A stretch of 64,000 nucleotides of DNA. Source: Burkholderia arboris. GTDB taxonomy: Bacteria > Pseudomonadota > Gammaproteobacteria > Burkholderiales > Burkholderiaceae. The notes beneath the pieces were generated by a model that saw nothing but the letters and a program-made list of their open reading frames with translations, was not told the origin of the DNA and searched no databases. The DNA lies in assembly GCF_902499125.1 (NCBI RefSeq), contig NZ_CABVPX010000038.1:19560-83559 (forward strand), written 5' to 3'. How positions within the stretch are numbered: position 1 is the stretch's first letter; every line of letters starts with the position of its first letter. A program made the translations under genes and the position numbers. Below, piece after piece: positions 8,120 to 17,199 of this stretch.

Positions 8120-8758
8120 TCAGGCTTTCCCGCCGTCCTGCGCGCCGCCGTCCGCGGCCGCCTTCTTCTTGTCGCCGATCCGGCTCTCCTGCCCCGCGAG
8201 CAGCTTCGAAATGTTGCCGCGGTGACGCCACACGAGCAGCACGCTCATCGCGAGCACGGCCCACGCGACCGGGTTGTGGCCCGTGCCGAACAGGAACACG
8301 TCGAACACCGGCGCGAACACGGCTGCCACCAGCGCCGCAAGGGACGAATAGCGGAAGAAGAACGCGACGATCAGCCAGGTCAGCGCAGTCGCGAGCCCGA
8401 GCACCGGGTGCACGGCGAGCAGCACGCCGGCCGCGGTCGCGACGCCCTTGCCGCCCTGGAAGCGGAAGAACACCGGATACAGGTGGCCGAGGAACACGGC
8501 GATCGCAACCCACGCGACCGCGACGTCGGGCAGGCCCAGGCGTCGTGCGAGCCAGACGGCAAACCAGCCCTTGAACGCGTCGCCAACGAGCGTCAGGATT
8601 GCGGCCTTCTTGTTGCCGCTGCGCAGCACGTTGGTCGCGCCGGGATTCTTCGACCCGTACGAACGCGGGTCGGCCAGGCCCATCGCAGAACTGACGACAA
8701 CGGCGAACGACACCGAACCGATCAGGTAGGCAACGAGGGCGGCGAGCAGGATCTGCAT
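8120..8758 (-). CDS. plsY: Glycerol-3-phosphate acyltransferase PlsY
   Basis: A 212-residue inner-membrane enzyme with five hydrophobic helices. It transfers acyl from acyl-phosphate to glycerol-3-phosphate, the first step of phospholipid synthesis. The three family motifs are visible: SYGSKNPGATNVLRSG near residue 33, GHLYPVFFRFQGGKGVATAAG and the C-terminal LLVWRHRGNISKLL. A short charged tail (KKKAAADGG) follows the last helix. The ATG at 8758 gives the canonical MQILLAALVAYLIGS start. Confidence 0.95.
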   Translation of the reverse strand: MQILLAALVAYLIGSVSFAVVVSSAMGLADPRSYGSKNPGATNVLRSGNKKAAILTLVGDAFKGWFAVWLARRLGLPDVAVAWVAIAVFLGHLYPVFFRFQGGKGVATAAGVLLAVHPVLGLATALTWLIVAFFFRYSSLAALVAAVFAPVFDVFLFGTGHNPVAWAVLAMSVLLVWRHRGNISKLLAGQESRIGDKKKAAADGGAQDGGKA

Positions 8759-8874
8759 GCGGAGGACTCTTCTTTCAACGTATCGGTAAAGGGACGGCCG
8801 TGCGCGGCAAGCCGGCAAGCCGAAACGGCGCCCATTCTACCGAACGGGCGCGGGGTGCCACGAAGGTGAAACCC

Positions 8875-9366
8875 TCAGTCGACACTCGCGCACTGCACGG
8901 GCTGCGCGCCGAGCAGCGATACGAGTACCGCCGGCGCGAGGCTGACGAGGTAGCCGCGGCGGCCGCCGTTCAGGTAGATCGTCGGCAATTCGAGGATCGT
9001 CGCCTCGACGTAGACGGGCATCGTCTTGCGCGTACCGAACGGCGACGTGCCGCCGACGAGATAGCCCGAATGGCGGTTCGCGACCTCGGGCTTGCACGGT
9101 TCCACGCGCTTCGCGCCGATCTGCCGCGCAAGGTTCTTCGTCGACACGGTACGGTCGCCGTGCATCAGCACGATCAGCGGCTTCGCGTGTTCGTCTTCCA
9201 TCACGAGCGTCTTCACGACGCAGTGCTCGTCCGCGCCGAGCTGGCGCGCCGATTCGCCGGTGCCGCCGTGCTCGACGTAGTCGTACGGATGCTCGCCGAA
9301 CGCCACGCCATGGCGGCGCAACAGCTGGGTCGCGGGGGTTTCGGACACGTGTCTGGATTTGCTCAT
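8875..9366 (-). CDS. ybaK: YbaK-type aminoacyl-tRNA deacylase
   Basis: A 163-residue YbaK/EbsC protein. The family hydrolyses Cys-tRNA(Pro), clearing misacylation by prolyl-tRNA synthetase. Characteristic stretches are KTLVMEDEHAKPLIVLMHGD, the lysine-containing VSTKNLARQIGAKRV and the GYLVGGTSPFGTRK loop. The length is standard. It is divergent from the acyl-CoA ligase gene across 242 bases. Assignment to the Cys-tRNA(Pro) branch is inferred from overall similarity. Confidence 0.9.
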   Translation of the reverse strand: MSKSRHVSETPATQLLRRHGVAFGEHPYDYVEHGGTGESARQLGADEHCVVKTLVMEDEHAKPLIVLMHGDRTVSTKNLARQIGAKRVEPCKPEVANRHSGYLVGGTSPFGTRKTMPVYVEATILELPTIYLNGGRRGYLVSLAPAVLVSLLGAQPVQCASVD

Positions 9367-9608
9367 GGCGGCATTTTAATGGCGAACGACCGGCAGGCGG
9401 GCGGCGACGTGCGCAGGCCGGCGGTATACTCGCGGCCCGTTTTCCGCCGGACGGCCGCCTGAGCCGCCGCCCCGATTCCGCCCGCCATCATTGCGGACAT
9501 CGCGAAGGGCTATTGCCCGATTGGCCGATTGTCGCGCGCGCGACGTCATGGCACGATCGTTCGCAAACAACGTCGCGCCGCCGCCCGGCGCCCTTTTCTG
9601 GAGACGCC

Positions 9609-11171
9609 ATGTCCTCGCCCATTCGTTCGTCCGAGTCGCTCGACGTCGACGCCCTGCTCGCCGCGCTGCCGCGCCGCATCGCCGACGTGCCCGCGCGCTG
9701 GGCCGCACAGGCGCCCGCGCACCCGGCGCTGATCGAAGACGCGCGCCGCCTGACGTACGGCGAGCTGGCGCAGGCCGTCGATGCGGCGGCCGCGCGGCTC
9801 GCGAGCCTCGGCGTGCAAGGCGGCGACCGCGTCATGATCGTCGCGGAAAACTGCGTCGCGCAGATCGTGCTGCTGTTCGCGGTGGCCCGCCTCGACGCGT
9901 GGGCGCTCGTGTCGAACGCGCGGCTGTCCGCCGGCGAACTCGATGCGATCGCCGCGCATGCGCGCCCGAAGCTGGCCGCATTCGCGACGGACGCATCGCC
10001 CGACGCGCGCGCGCATGCCGCGCGGCTCGGCGCGACACCCGCCGGCGCGCTGCCGGTCGACATCGGCGCGTGGTCGTATCGCGTCGACGCGAGCGCGCCC
10101 GCCGAACCGGTCACGGCAGACGGCGCCACACAATGCGCGGCGCTGATCTACACGACCGGCACGACGGGCACACCGAAAGGCGTGATGCTGTCGCACCGCA
10201 ACCTGCTGTTCATCGCCGCAACGTCGAGCACGCTGCGCCGCGTGTCGCCCGACGACGTCGTCTACACGGTGCTGCCCGTGTCGCACGTGTACGGGCTCGC
10301 GTCGGTCTGCCTCGGCAGCCTGTACGCAGGCGCGACGCTGCGGCTCGCGCCGCGCTTCTCGCCGGAGGCCGTGCGCGTCGCGCTCGCCGACGAAGGCGTG
10401 ACGATCTTCCAGGGCGTGCCCGCGATGCACGCGAAGCTGCTCGAGCACCTGCACACGCACGGCCACACGTGGCATGCGCCGCGCCTGCGCTTCGCGTATT
10501 CGGGCGGCTCGCCGCTCGACGCGAACCTGAAGGCGCGCGTCGAGCGTCAGTACGGCGTGCCGCTGCACAACGGCTACGGGATGACCGAAAGCAGCCCGAC
10601 GATCACGCAGACGCCGCTCGGCGCGCCGCGGGCCGACAGTTCGGTCGGCGTGCCGATTCCGGGCGTCGACATGCGGATCGTCGCGCCTGACGGCACCGAC
10701 GTGGCGCCGGGCGACGTCGGCGAGATCCGCGTGCGCGGGCCGAACGTGATGCTCGGCTACTACCGCAACGCGGACGCGACGCGCGCCGCCGTGTCGCCGG
10801 ACGGCTGGCTGAGCACCGGCGATCTCGCGCGGCAGGAGCCGGACGGCGCGGTGACGATCGCCGGCCGCAGCAAGGAACTGATCATCCGGTCGGGCTTCAA
10901 CGTGTATCCGGTCGAGGTCGAGCAAGTGCTGAATGCGCATCCGGACGTCGTGCAGGCGGCCGTGATCGGCCGCGCGGTCGAGGGCAACGAGGAAGTGCTC
11001 GCGTTCGTCGAGCTGGTGCCGGGCGCGACCGCGGACGAAGCCGCGTTGCACGCGTGGTGCGCGGAGCGGCTCACGCCTTACAAGCGCCCTGCGTACATCC
11101 GCGTGCTCGATGCGCTGCCGGCCGCATCGACCGGCAAAGTGCTGAAGCACAAGCTGCGCGAGCTGGTCTGA
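9609..11171 (+). CDS. AMP-dependent acyl-CoA synthetase/ligase
   Basis: A 520-residue member of the ANL superfamily, which activates a carboxylic acid as acyl-AMP and then usually as the CoA thioester. The P-loop-like YTTGTTGTPKGVM, the GYGMTESSP motif, the STGDL hinge region and the C-terminal catalytic lysine in PAASTGKVLKHKL are all present. The substrate cannot be read from the sequence; a medium-chain or aromatic acid is plausible. A ribosome site (GGAGACGCC) precedes the ATG. It stands alone, convergent with xerD. Confidence 0.87.
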   Translation: MSSPIRSSESLDVDALLAALPRRIADVPARWAAQAPAHPALIEDARRLTYGELAQAVDAAAARLASLGVQGGDRVMIVAENCVAQIVLLFAVARLDAWALVSNARLSAGELDAIAAHARPKLAAFATDASPDARAHAARLGATPAGALPVDIGAWSYRVDASAPAEPVTADGATQCAALIYTTGTTGTPKGVMLSHRNLLFIAATSSTLRRVSPDDVVYTVLPVSHVYGLASVCLGSLYAGATLRLAPRFSPEAVRVALADEGVTIFQGVPAMHAKLLEHLHTHGHTWHAPRLRFAYSGGSPLDANLKARVERQYGVPLHNGYGMTESSPTITQTPLGAPRADSSVGVPIPGVDMRIVAPDGTDVAPGDVGEIRVRGPNVMLGYYRNADATRAAVSPDGWLSTGDLARQEPDGAVTIAGRSKELIIRSGFNVYPVEVEQVLNAHPDVVQAAVIGRAVEGNEEVLAFVELVPGATADEAALHAWCAERLTPYKRPAYIRVLDALPAASTGKVLKHKLRELV

Positions 11172-11192
11172 CGCCGGCCGCTGCGCGCCTGC

Positions 11193-11211
11193 GTACGCGT
11201 CGAGCGCGTAC
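11193..11211. terminator. Hairpin between convergent acyl-CoA ligase and xerD
   Basis: A perfect 7-bp stem (GTACGCG / CGCGTAC) with a 5-nt loop lies in the 78-base gap between two converging genes. It lacks a T tract, so termination activity is only suspected. Confidence 0.35.
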
Positions 11212-11249
11212 CGGCGCCCGCGCGGCGCCGGATGCGCGCGCCCCGCGTA

Positions 11250-12200
11250 CTAACCGCGCGGGTGGTGCTGCGCGTGCAGCGTCTTCAGCCGCTCGCGCGC
11301 GACGTGCGTATAGATCTGCGTGGTCGAGATGTCGCTGTGGCCGAGCAGCAGCTGCACGACGCGCAGGTCGGCGCCGTGGTTCAGCAGGTGTGTCGCGAAT
11401 GCATGCCGCAGCGTATGCGGCGACAGGTGCGCGCGCACGTCGGCCTGCTGCGCGTGACGCTTGATGATGTTCCAGAACTGCTGGCGCGTCATCCCGTCGC
11501 CGCGCGCGGTCACGAACAGCGCGTCGGCCGCGCGCGCGCCGAGCAATGCCGGCCGTGCACCGCGCAGGTAGCGCTCGATCCAGCCGTGCGCCACTTCGCC
11601 GAACGGCACGAGCCGCTCCTTCGAGCCCTTGCCCATCACGCGCACGACGCCTTCGTTCAGGCCGACCTCGACCGTCTTCAGCGTCACGAGCTCGCTCACG
11701 CGCAGCCCGCTCGCGTACATCAGCTCGAGCATCGTGCGGTCGCGCAGGCCGAGCGGCGTGCCGACGTCGGGTGCGCCGAGCAGCGCCTCGACCTGCGCCT
11801 CCGACAACGTCGACGGGAACCGCGCCGCCTGTTTCGCGGACGTGATCCGCAGTGTCGGGTCGGCGCTCGCGCGATGCTCGCGCACGGCCCAGCCGTAATA
11901 GCGACGGAACACCGACAGCCGCCGGTTCGACGACGTCGCCTTGCCGTCGCTGCGCGCGGCGATGTAGCCCGTCACCATCGCTTCGTCGGCCGCATCGAGC
12001 GGCGCATCGTGCGTCTCGGCCAGCCATTGGGAAAACAGCACCAGATCGCGCCGGTACGCGTCGAGCGTGTTGCGCGCGAGCCCGTGCTCGAGCCACAGCG
12101 CATCGCAGAACACGTCGATCGACGCGCGGCTCGCGAGCAGCGCGGGTGACGCCGCGGCGGCATCGCCGTCGGCTTCGGGGGAAATCATGGGTTCACTCAT
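11250..12200 (-). CDS. xerD: Tyrosine recombinase XerD
   Basis: A 316-residue site-specific recombinase that, with XerC, resolves chromosome dimers at dif. An N-terminal SAM-like DNA-binding domain covers roughly residues 25-115. The catalytic domain shows the Arg box (ASGLRVSELVTL), the beta-hairpin lysine (GKGSKERLVPF), HTLRHAFATHLL, LGHSDISTTQIYTHV and the nucleophilic Tyr in QIYTH. Its ATG overlaps the ogt stop codon by one base (TGATG), which indicates coupling. The N-terminal 20 residues are Ala/Asp-rich and an internal Met could be used. Confidence 0.94.
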   Translation of the reverse strand: MSEPMISPEADGDAAAASPALLASRASIDVFCDALWLEHGLARNTLDAYRRDLVLFSQWLAETHDAPLDAADEAMVTGYIAARSDGKATSSNRRLSVFRRYYGWAVREHRASADPTLRITSAKQAARFPSTLSEAQVEALLGAPDVGTPLGLRDRTMLELMYASGLRVSELVTLKTVEVGLNEGVVRVMGKGSKERLVPFGEVAHGWIERYLRGARPALLGARAADALFVTARGDGMTRQQFWNIIKRHAQQADVRAHLSPHTLRHAFATHLLNHGADLRVVQLLLGHSDISTTQIYTHVARERLKTLHAQHHPRG

Positions 12201-12667
12201 CAGTACGGCACGCCTTCGTGCGCCAGCAGCCAGCGCTTCACTTTCTGGTAATAGCCGTTGTCGTCGTGGTTCGCGAAGCCGCCGAGGCCGCCCGCCGCGA
12301 CGACGCGATGGCACGGAATCACGAGCGGGAAGTAGTTCGCGCCGCACGCCTGGCCGACCGCGCGCGGTGCGCTGCCGATCCGCTTCGCGACCTGGCCGTA
12401 GGTCAGCACGGTGCCGGGCGGGATATCGCTGATCACGTCCCACACGCGGTGCTGGAATGCGCTGCCGACTTCCGCGAGCGGCAGGTCGAAGCGCGCCGAC
12501 GCACGCTCGAAATAACGCTCGATCTGCTTGACCGCGCGCTTCGCGAGCGCCGAATCCGGATCGACCGACTTCACCGATTCGGGCAGATAGACGATCTCGC
12601 GCACCACCGCGGCATCCGTACGGATGCCGACCTTGCCGAACGGCGCGTCGATGACTGCGTTGAACAT
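12200..12667 (-). CDS. ogt: Methylated-DNA--protein-cysteine methyltransferase
   Basis: A 155-residue repair protein that irreversibly takes the methyl group from O6-methylguanine onto the cysteine of the IPCHRVV motif (C119). The helix-turn-helix segment YGQVAKRIGSAPRAVGQACGANY precedes it. An AGGAGA ribosome site lies before the ATG. It runs directly into xerD with a one-base stop/start overlap. The Ada-type regulatory domain is absent, so this is an Ogt-type enzyme. Confidence 0.94.
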   Translation of the reverse strand: MFNAVIDAPFGKVGIRTDAAVVREIVYLPESVKSVDPDSALAKRAVKQIERYFERASARFDLPLAEVGSAFQHRVWDVISDIPPGTVLTYGQVAKRIGSAPRAVGQACGANYFPLVIPCHRVVAAGGLGGFANHDDNGYYQKVKRWLLAHEGVPY

Positions 12668-12731
12668 TGCCTTCTCCTGACCGGGGGATGCGCGCGGCCC
12701 CGCCACGCGCCGACGACACTTTACGCCGCCT

Positions 12732-13967
12732 TCACGCGGCACGCAGCGCCCATTCGACATGCTCGCGCACAACCGGCGACGGGTCGTCGGCCCGCGCGCG
12801 CAACGCGGCGACGATCGCGTCGCGCGCCGGCGGCGCGAGCCGGTCCGGACCCACGCGCAGCGCATTGCCGAGCCCGACCGCGAGATTGCGCAGCCAGCTT
12901 TCGTAGCCGATGCGCCGGATCGCGCTGCCCTGCATCCGCGTGTCGAATGTGTCGGCATCCCATGCAAACAGATCGACGAGCGTCGCGCGGTCGAGACCGT
13001 GCCGCACGTCGAAATCGGCGACGGGCGCGGCCTGCGCGAACTTGTTCCACGGACACACGAGCTGGCAGTCGTCGCAGCCGTACACGCGATTGCCGATCAT
13101 CGGCCGCAACGCTTCGGGGATGCTGCCTTTCAGTTCGATCGTCAGATACGAGATGCAGCGGCGCGCGTCGACGCGGTACGGCTCGACGATCGCACCGGTC
13201 GGGCACGCGTCGATGCAGCGCGTACAACTGCCGCAGTGCGCGCCGGGCGTCTCGGGTGCGGTGTCAGGCGACGTGTGCGCGTCGGCCGGCAACGGCAGGT
13301 CGACGTAGATCTCGCCGAGGAAGAACAGCGAACCGGCATCGCGCTGCAACAGCAGCGTGTGCTTGCCGCGCCAGCCGACGCCCGCCTTCTGCGCGAGTTC
13401 GACCTCGAGCACGGGCGCCGAATCGGTGAACACGCGGTAGCCGAATGCGCCGATCTCGCCCTCGATGCGCTCCGCGAGCGTCTGCAACCGGTTGCGCAGC
13501 ACCTTGTGATAGTCGCGGCCACGCGCATAGATCGACACGACGGCCGCCTGCGGATCGTCGAGCCGCGCCCGTTCGCGTGCGCGCCAATCGTGCGGCACGA
13601 GCGCGCCGGGCTCGCCGCCCGGTGCATCGCCGGCGAGCGTTTGGGCCGGCAAATAGGCGAGCCGCACGGAAATCACGCGTCGCGTACCGGCCACAAGTTC
13701 GGCCGGACGCGCGCGTTTCATCCCATGTTTCGCCATATAATCCATTTCGCCGTGGTATCCGGCTTCCAGCCAGGCGGCGAGGCCTGCTTCGGCATCCGAG
13801 AGATCGGTATCGCTGATGCCGATCGCCCCGAAACCCAATTCGCGCCCCCACGCCCTGATGCGAGCGGCAAGCGCAGTCAACGCCGCATCATCGAGCGCGC
13901 ACGGCGCCGCGCCTTCGGCTTGAGTCGAAGGCCTGTCGGATGCGGCGAGTTCCGGTAATCGGTTCAT
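12732..13967 (-). CDS. queG: Epoxyqueuosine reductase
   Basis: A 411-residue cobalamin and iron-sulfur enzyme for the last step of queuosine modification of tRNA. It has two ferredoxin-like cluster sites, CGSCTRCIDACP near residue 243 and CDDCQLVCPWNK near 298. The DUF1730 region lies upstream (SIYARGRDYHKVLRNRLQ). A HEAT-like tail (DDPSPVVREHVEWALRAA) closes the protein. The N-terminus is about 20 residues longer than usual. It is divergent from tsaE, with only 17 bases between the start codons. Confidence 0.95.
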   Translation of the reverse strand: MNRLPELAASDRPSTQAEGAAPCALDDAALTALAARIRAWGRELGFGAIGISDTDLSDAEAGLAAWLEAGYHGEMDYMAKHGMKRARPAELVAGTRRVISVRLAYLPAQTLAGDAPGGEPGALVPHDWRARERARLDDPQAAVVSIYARGRDYHKVLRNRLQTLAERIEGEIGAFGYRVFTDSAPVLEVELAQKAGVGWRGKHTLLLQRDAGSLFFLGEIYVDLPLPADAHTSPDTAPETPGAHCGSCTRCIDACPTGAIVEPYRVDARRCISYLTIELKGSIPEALRPMIGNRVYGCDDCQLVCPWNKFAQAAPVADFDVRHGLDRATLVDLFAWDADTFDTRMQGSAIRRIGYESWLRNLAVGLGNALRVGPDRLAPPARDAIVAALRARADDPSPVVREHVEWALRAA

Positions 13968-13984
13968 CGCACTATTTTACGAGA

Positions 13985-14539
13985 ATGCCAGCCACGTCCA
14001 GCCAATCGCCTCATGACGCCATGCTGCCCGCCCCGCTCGCGGAGCGCGTGATCGCGCTCGCCGACGAAGCGGCGACCGAGGCCTTCGGCACCCGCTTCGC
14101 GCACGCGCTCGACGCGGCGCGCATCGAACTCGACCGCGCGCATGCGTTCGACGGGCTGCAAATCCAGCTGGTCGGCGATCTCGGCGCGGGCAAGACGACC
14201 CTCGTGCGCGCGATCCTGCGCGGCCTCGGCCACCCGGGACGCGTGCGCAGCCCAACCTATACGCTCGTCGAGCCATACGCGCTCGAACGCGACGATGGGG
14301 AACTCGAGGTCTATCACTTCGATCTGTATCGATTCAACGATCCGGCCGAATGGTCCGATGCAGGCTTTCGCGAATATTTCAATTCCAGCGCGATCTGCCT
14401 CGTCGAATGGCCGCAACAGGCGGGCACCCTGCTCGGCGTGCCCGATCTGGTTTTCTCGCTCGACGTGGATGGCGACGGCCGCGCCCTCACCGTCCGGGCG
14501 TATAGCGCTTCAGGAAAGGCATGTCTCGAAAGATGTTGA
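13985..14539 (+). CDS. tsaE: tRNA t6A biosynthesis ATPase TsaE
   Basis: A 184-residue ATPase of the complex that makes N6-threonylcarbamoyladenosine at position 37 of ANN-decoding tRNAs. The Walker A motif GDLGAGKT lies at 64-71, then SPTYTLVEPY and HFDLYRF. The order of these three blocks is diagnostic. An alternative start at 14021 would remove 12 residues. Its end overlaps amiC by 19 bases, the same pairing (tsaE-amidase) seen across proteobacteria. Confidence 0.94.
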   Translation: MPATSSQSPHDAMLPAPLAERVIALADEAATEAFGTRFAHALDAARIELDRAHAFDGLQIQLVGDLGAGKTTLVRAILRGLGHPGRVRSPTYTLVEPYALERDDGELEVYHFDLYRFNDPAEWSDAGFREYFNSSAICLVEWPQQAGTLLGVPDLVFSLDVDGDGRALTVRAYSASGKACLERC

Positions 14540-16047
14540 TCAAACCGTTCCGCTCGATCGAATCGGCGGCCACCGCGACGCACAACTGGCGCCGCCGCCA
14601 GATTCTGTGCGCGGGCGCGTCGACGCTGGTGCTCGGTCTCGTCGCGCCGCGGCTCGCGCACGCGTCGTCGGTGCTCGGCGTGCGCGTGTGGCCCGCGCGC
14701 GATTACACGCGCGTCACGATCGAATCCGACCAGCCGCTGCAGAATAGCCAACAGCTGCTGCAGGGTCCCGACCGTCTCGTCGTCGACCTGACCGGCCTCG
14801 ACCTCGACCAGGCGCTGCGCGACCTCGTGTCGAAGATCGCGCCGAACGATCCGCAGATCCAGTCGGTGCGCGTCGGCCAGTATCAGCCGCACGTCGTGCG
14901 GATGGTGTTCGACCTGAAAGGCTCGGTGAAGCCGCAGGTGTTCACGCTGCCGCCCGTCGGCACCTACAAGTACCGGCTCGTGTTCGACCTGTATCCGGCC
15001 GTGGCGCCCGATCCGCTGTCCGACCTGATCGCGCAGACGGAACGCAAGGAGCAGGCGCTCAACGATACGGCGCGCGCGCAGCAGATGCAGCCGCCGACCA
15101 CGCTGGCCGGCCCGGGCACGCCGCCGCCCGGCGCGGGCGACAACAGCGACGCGTTCTTCCAGCGTTTCGCGCAGAACACGCCGGCCACGCCGCACACGCC
15201 GCCGGCGGCCGGCACGCCTTCGACGCCCGCGAAGCCGGCCGTCAAGCCGCCGCCCGTCATCGCGCGCCGCGACGACAGCGACGACGACGGCGACACCTAC
15301 AAGTTCACCGCGCCGAAATCCGGCAAGGGCAGCACCGTGCGCCTGCTGACGGTCGCGATCGATCCGGGCCACGGCGGCGAGGATCCGGGCGCGATCGGCG
15401 GCGGCGGCACCTACGAGAAGCACATCGCGCTCGACATCGCGAAGAAGCTGCGCGCGAAGATCGACGGCGCGCCGAACATGCGCGCGATGATGACGCGCGA
15501 CGCCGACTTCTTCGTGCCGCTGAACGTGCGCGTGCAGAAGGCGCGCCGCGTCGGCGCCGACCTGTTCGTGTCGATCCACGCGGACGCGTTCACGACGCCG
15601 TCCGCGCGCGGGTCGTCGGTGTTCGCGCTGTCCGACCACGGCGCAACGAGTGCCGCGGCGCGCTGGATGGCGAACAAGGAGAATTCGTCCGACCTGATCG
15701 GTGGCATCAACATCAAGACGGCGGACGCGGCCGTGAACCGCGCGCTGTTCGACATGTCGACGACCGCGCAGATCCGCGACTCGCTGCGCTACGGCAACTA
15801 CGTGCTGAAGGAAGTCGGCGGCATCAACAAGCTGCACAAGGGCTCGGTCGAGCAGGCCGGGTTCGCGGTGCTGAAGGCGCCCGACATTCCGTCGATCCTC
15901 GTCGAGACCGCGTTCATCAGCAACCCGGACGAAGAGCGCCGGCTCAACGACGACAGCTATCGCGACGAGATGGCCGACGCGATCTTCCGCGGCATCAAGC
16001 GTTACTTCTCCGCGAATCCGCCGCTCGCGAAGAACCGGATGGCCTGA
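14521..16047 (+). CDS. amiC: N-acetylmuramoyl-L-alanine amidase, Tat-exported
   Basis: A 508-residue periplasmic amidase that cleaves the peptide stem from MurNAc during cell separation. The N-terminus has a twin-arginine signal (NWRRRQILCAG at 22-32, then a hydrophobic run to AHA). An AMIN septum-targeting domain covers about 50-160, and a Pro/Thr-rich linker about 190-270. The Amidase_3 domain has zinc ligands in DPGHGG, TYEK and SIHAD and the catalytic Glu in LVETAFISN. It is translationally linked to tsaE by a 19-base overlap. A shorter start at 14533 is possible. Confidence 0.95.
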   Translation: MSRKMLIKPFRSIESAATATHNWRRRQILCAGASTLVLGLVAPRLAHASSVLGVRVWPARDYTRVTIESDQPLQNSQQLLQGPDRLVVDLTGLDLDQALRDLVSKIAPNDPQIQSVRVGQYQPHVVRMVFDLKGSVKPQVFTLPPVGTYKYRLVFDLYPAVAPDPLSDLIAQTERKEQALNDTARAQQMQPPTTLAGPGTPPPGAGDNSDAFFQRFAQNTPATPHTPPAAGTPSTPAKPAVKPPPVIARRDDSDDDGDTYKFTAPKSGKGSTVRLLTVAIDPGHGGEDPGAIGGGGTYEKHIALDIAKKLRAKIDGAPNMRAMMTRDADFFVPLNVRVQKARRVGADLFVSIHADAFTTPSARGSSVFALSDHGATSAAARWMANKENSSDLIGGINIKTADAAVNRALFDMSTTAQIRDSLRYGNYVLKEVGGINKLHKGSVEQAGFAVLKAPDIPSILVETAFISNPDEERRLNDDSYRDEMADAIFRGIKRYFSANPPLAKNRMA

Positions 16048-16065
16048 CGGCCGCCCGTTCCCTGC

Positions 16066-16090
16066 CGCCGGCACGCGCTGCGTGCCGGCG
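16066..16090. terminator. Hairpin between convergent amiC and DMT exporter genes
   Basis: An 11-bp perfect stem with a 3-nt loop fills most of the 45-base gap between converging stop codons. It has no T run, so it may block RNA decay or terminate weakly. Confidence 0.45.
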
Positions 16091-16092
16091 CG

Positions 16093-16974
16093 TCACGACG
16101 CCGCGAAGCGGCGCACCAGTTTCCCGCCGAACACGTTCACCGCGAGCCCGCCCATCACGAGCGCGGTGCCGATCAGTTGCGTGCGCGTCAGATGTTCGTC
16201 GAGCAGCAGCGCCGACGACGCGAGCCCGACGACCGGCACCAGCAGCGAGAACTGCGCGACCTGCGCGGCCGGGTAGCGCGACAGCAGCCGGCTCCACAGC
16301 CCGTAGCCAAGCAGCGTCGCGACGAACGCGAGATAGACGACCGCGAAGATCGACGCGCCGTTGAGCCCGGCGAGCGCGGTCGCGATGCGCTGCGGCCCTT
16401 CGAACCACAGCGACAGCAGGAAGAACGGCACGGGCGGCACGAGGCTCGCCCACACGACGAGCGACACGAGATTCGCCTTCCCGACCTTCTTCGTGACGAT
16501 ATTGCCGAACGCCCACATCGCGGCCGAGCAGATCGTCAGCAGGAAGCCCGCGAGCGTCATCGCGCGGCCGCCCTGCGCGGCGATCACGACGAGGCCGCCC
16601 GCGGCGATCGCGAGCCCGATCAGGTTCTGCACGTGCAGCCGCTCGCCGAGGAACAGCATCGCGAACACGAGCGTGAAGAACGCCTGCGACTGCAGCACGA
16701 GCGACGCGAGGCCGGCCGGCATGCCGACGTACATGCCGGTGAACAGGAACACGAACTGGCCGAGCTGGATCGTCGCGCCGTACAGCACCAGCAGGCGCCA
16801 CGGAATCTGCGGCCGGCGCACGAAGAACACGGCGGGCACGGCCGCGAGCGTGAAGCGCAGCGCGCCGAGCAGCATCGGCGGCATGCCATGCAGGCCGACC
16901 TTGATCACGACGAAGTTCACGCCCCACGCCAGGATCACGACCAGCGCGAGCAGCAAGTCCTTCGGGGCCATCAT
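16093..16974 (-). CDS. EamA/DMT superfamily exporter
   Basis: A 293-residue membrane protein with ten hydrophobic segments arranged as two EamA repeats (1-145 and 150-290). It resembles the YedA/RhaT-like drug/metabolite exporters, several of which export amino acids. The start at 16974 is set by GGAGAC 6 bases upstream; an in-frame codon 24 bases earlier lacks one. The substrate cannot be deduced. It is divergent from the pirin gene. Confidence 0.85.
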   Translation of the reverse strand: MMAPKDLLLALVVILAWGVNFVVIKVGLHGMPPMLLGALRFTLAAVPAVFFVRRPQIPWRLLVLYGATIQLGQFVFLFTGMYVGMPAGLASLVLQSQAFFTLVFAMLFLGERLHVQNLIGLAIAAGGLVVIAAQGGRAMTLAGFLLTICSAAMWAFGNIVTKKVGKANLVSLVVWASLVPPVPFFLLSLWFEGPQRIATALAGLNGASIFAVVYLAFVATLLGYGLWSRLLSRYPAAQVAQFSLLVPVVGLASSALLLDEHLTRTQLIGTALVMGGLAVNVFGGKLVRRFAAS

Positions 16975-17199
16975 CGGCGTCTCCTCGATTCGAATCATTG
17001 TGCCAGGCCCCCACCCTGTCGCTTCGCGCCAGGCACTCCGAGGGGGTCAGGAAAACTTGGGGCGGCCCGGCGTTTTCCCGAGAAGCGCGTCAGTCTACCG
17101 GGTTTCGCCGGGGGCCCGATACCCGCGCGGCGCGCATGGAATCGGCGGCGGGCGGCCAGTACAATGACCGGCATCCCCCGCCGCCCCACTGGAGCCGCC

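Noticed and set aside
16998..17199. A regulatory RNA in the C- and G-rich divergent gap before pirin
   Set aside because: GC-rich stems can be drawn but none stands out above the base composition. A lone TACAAT hexamer lacks a -35 box.
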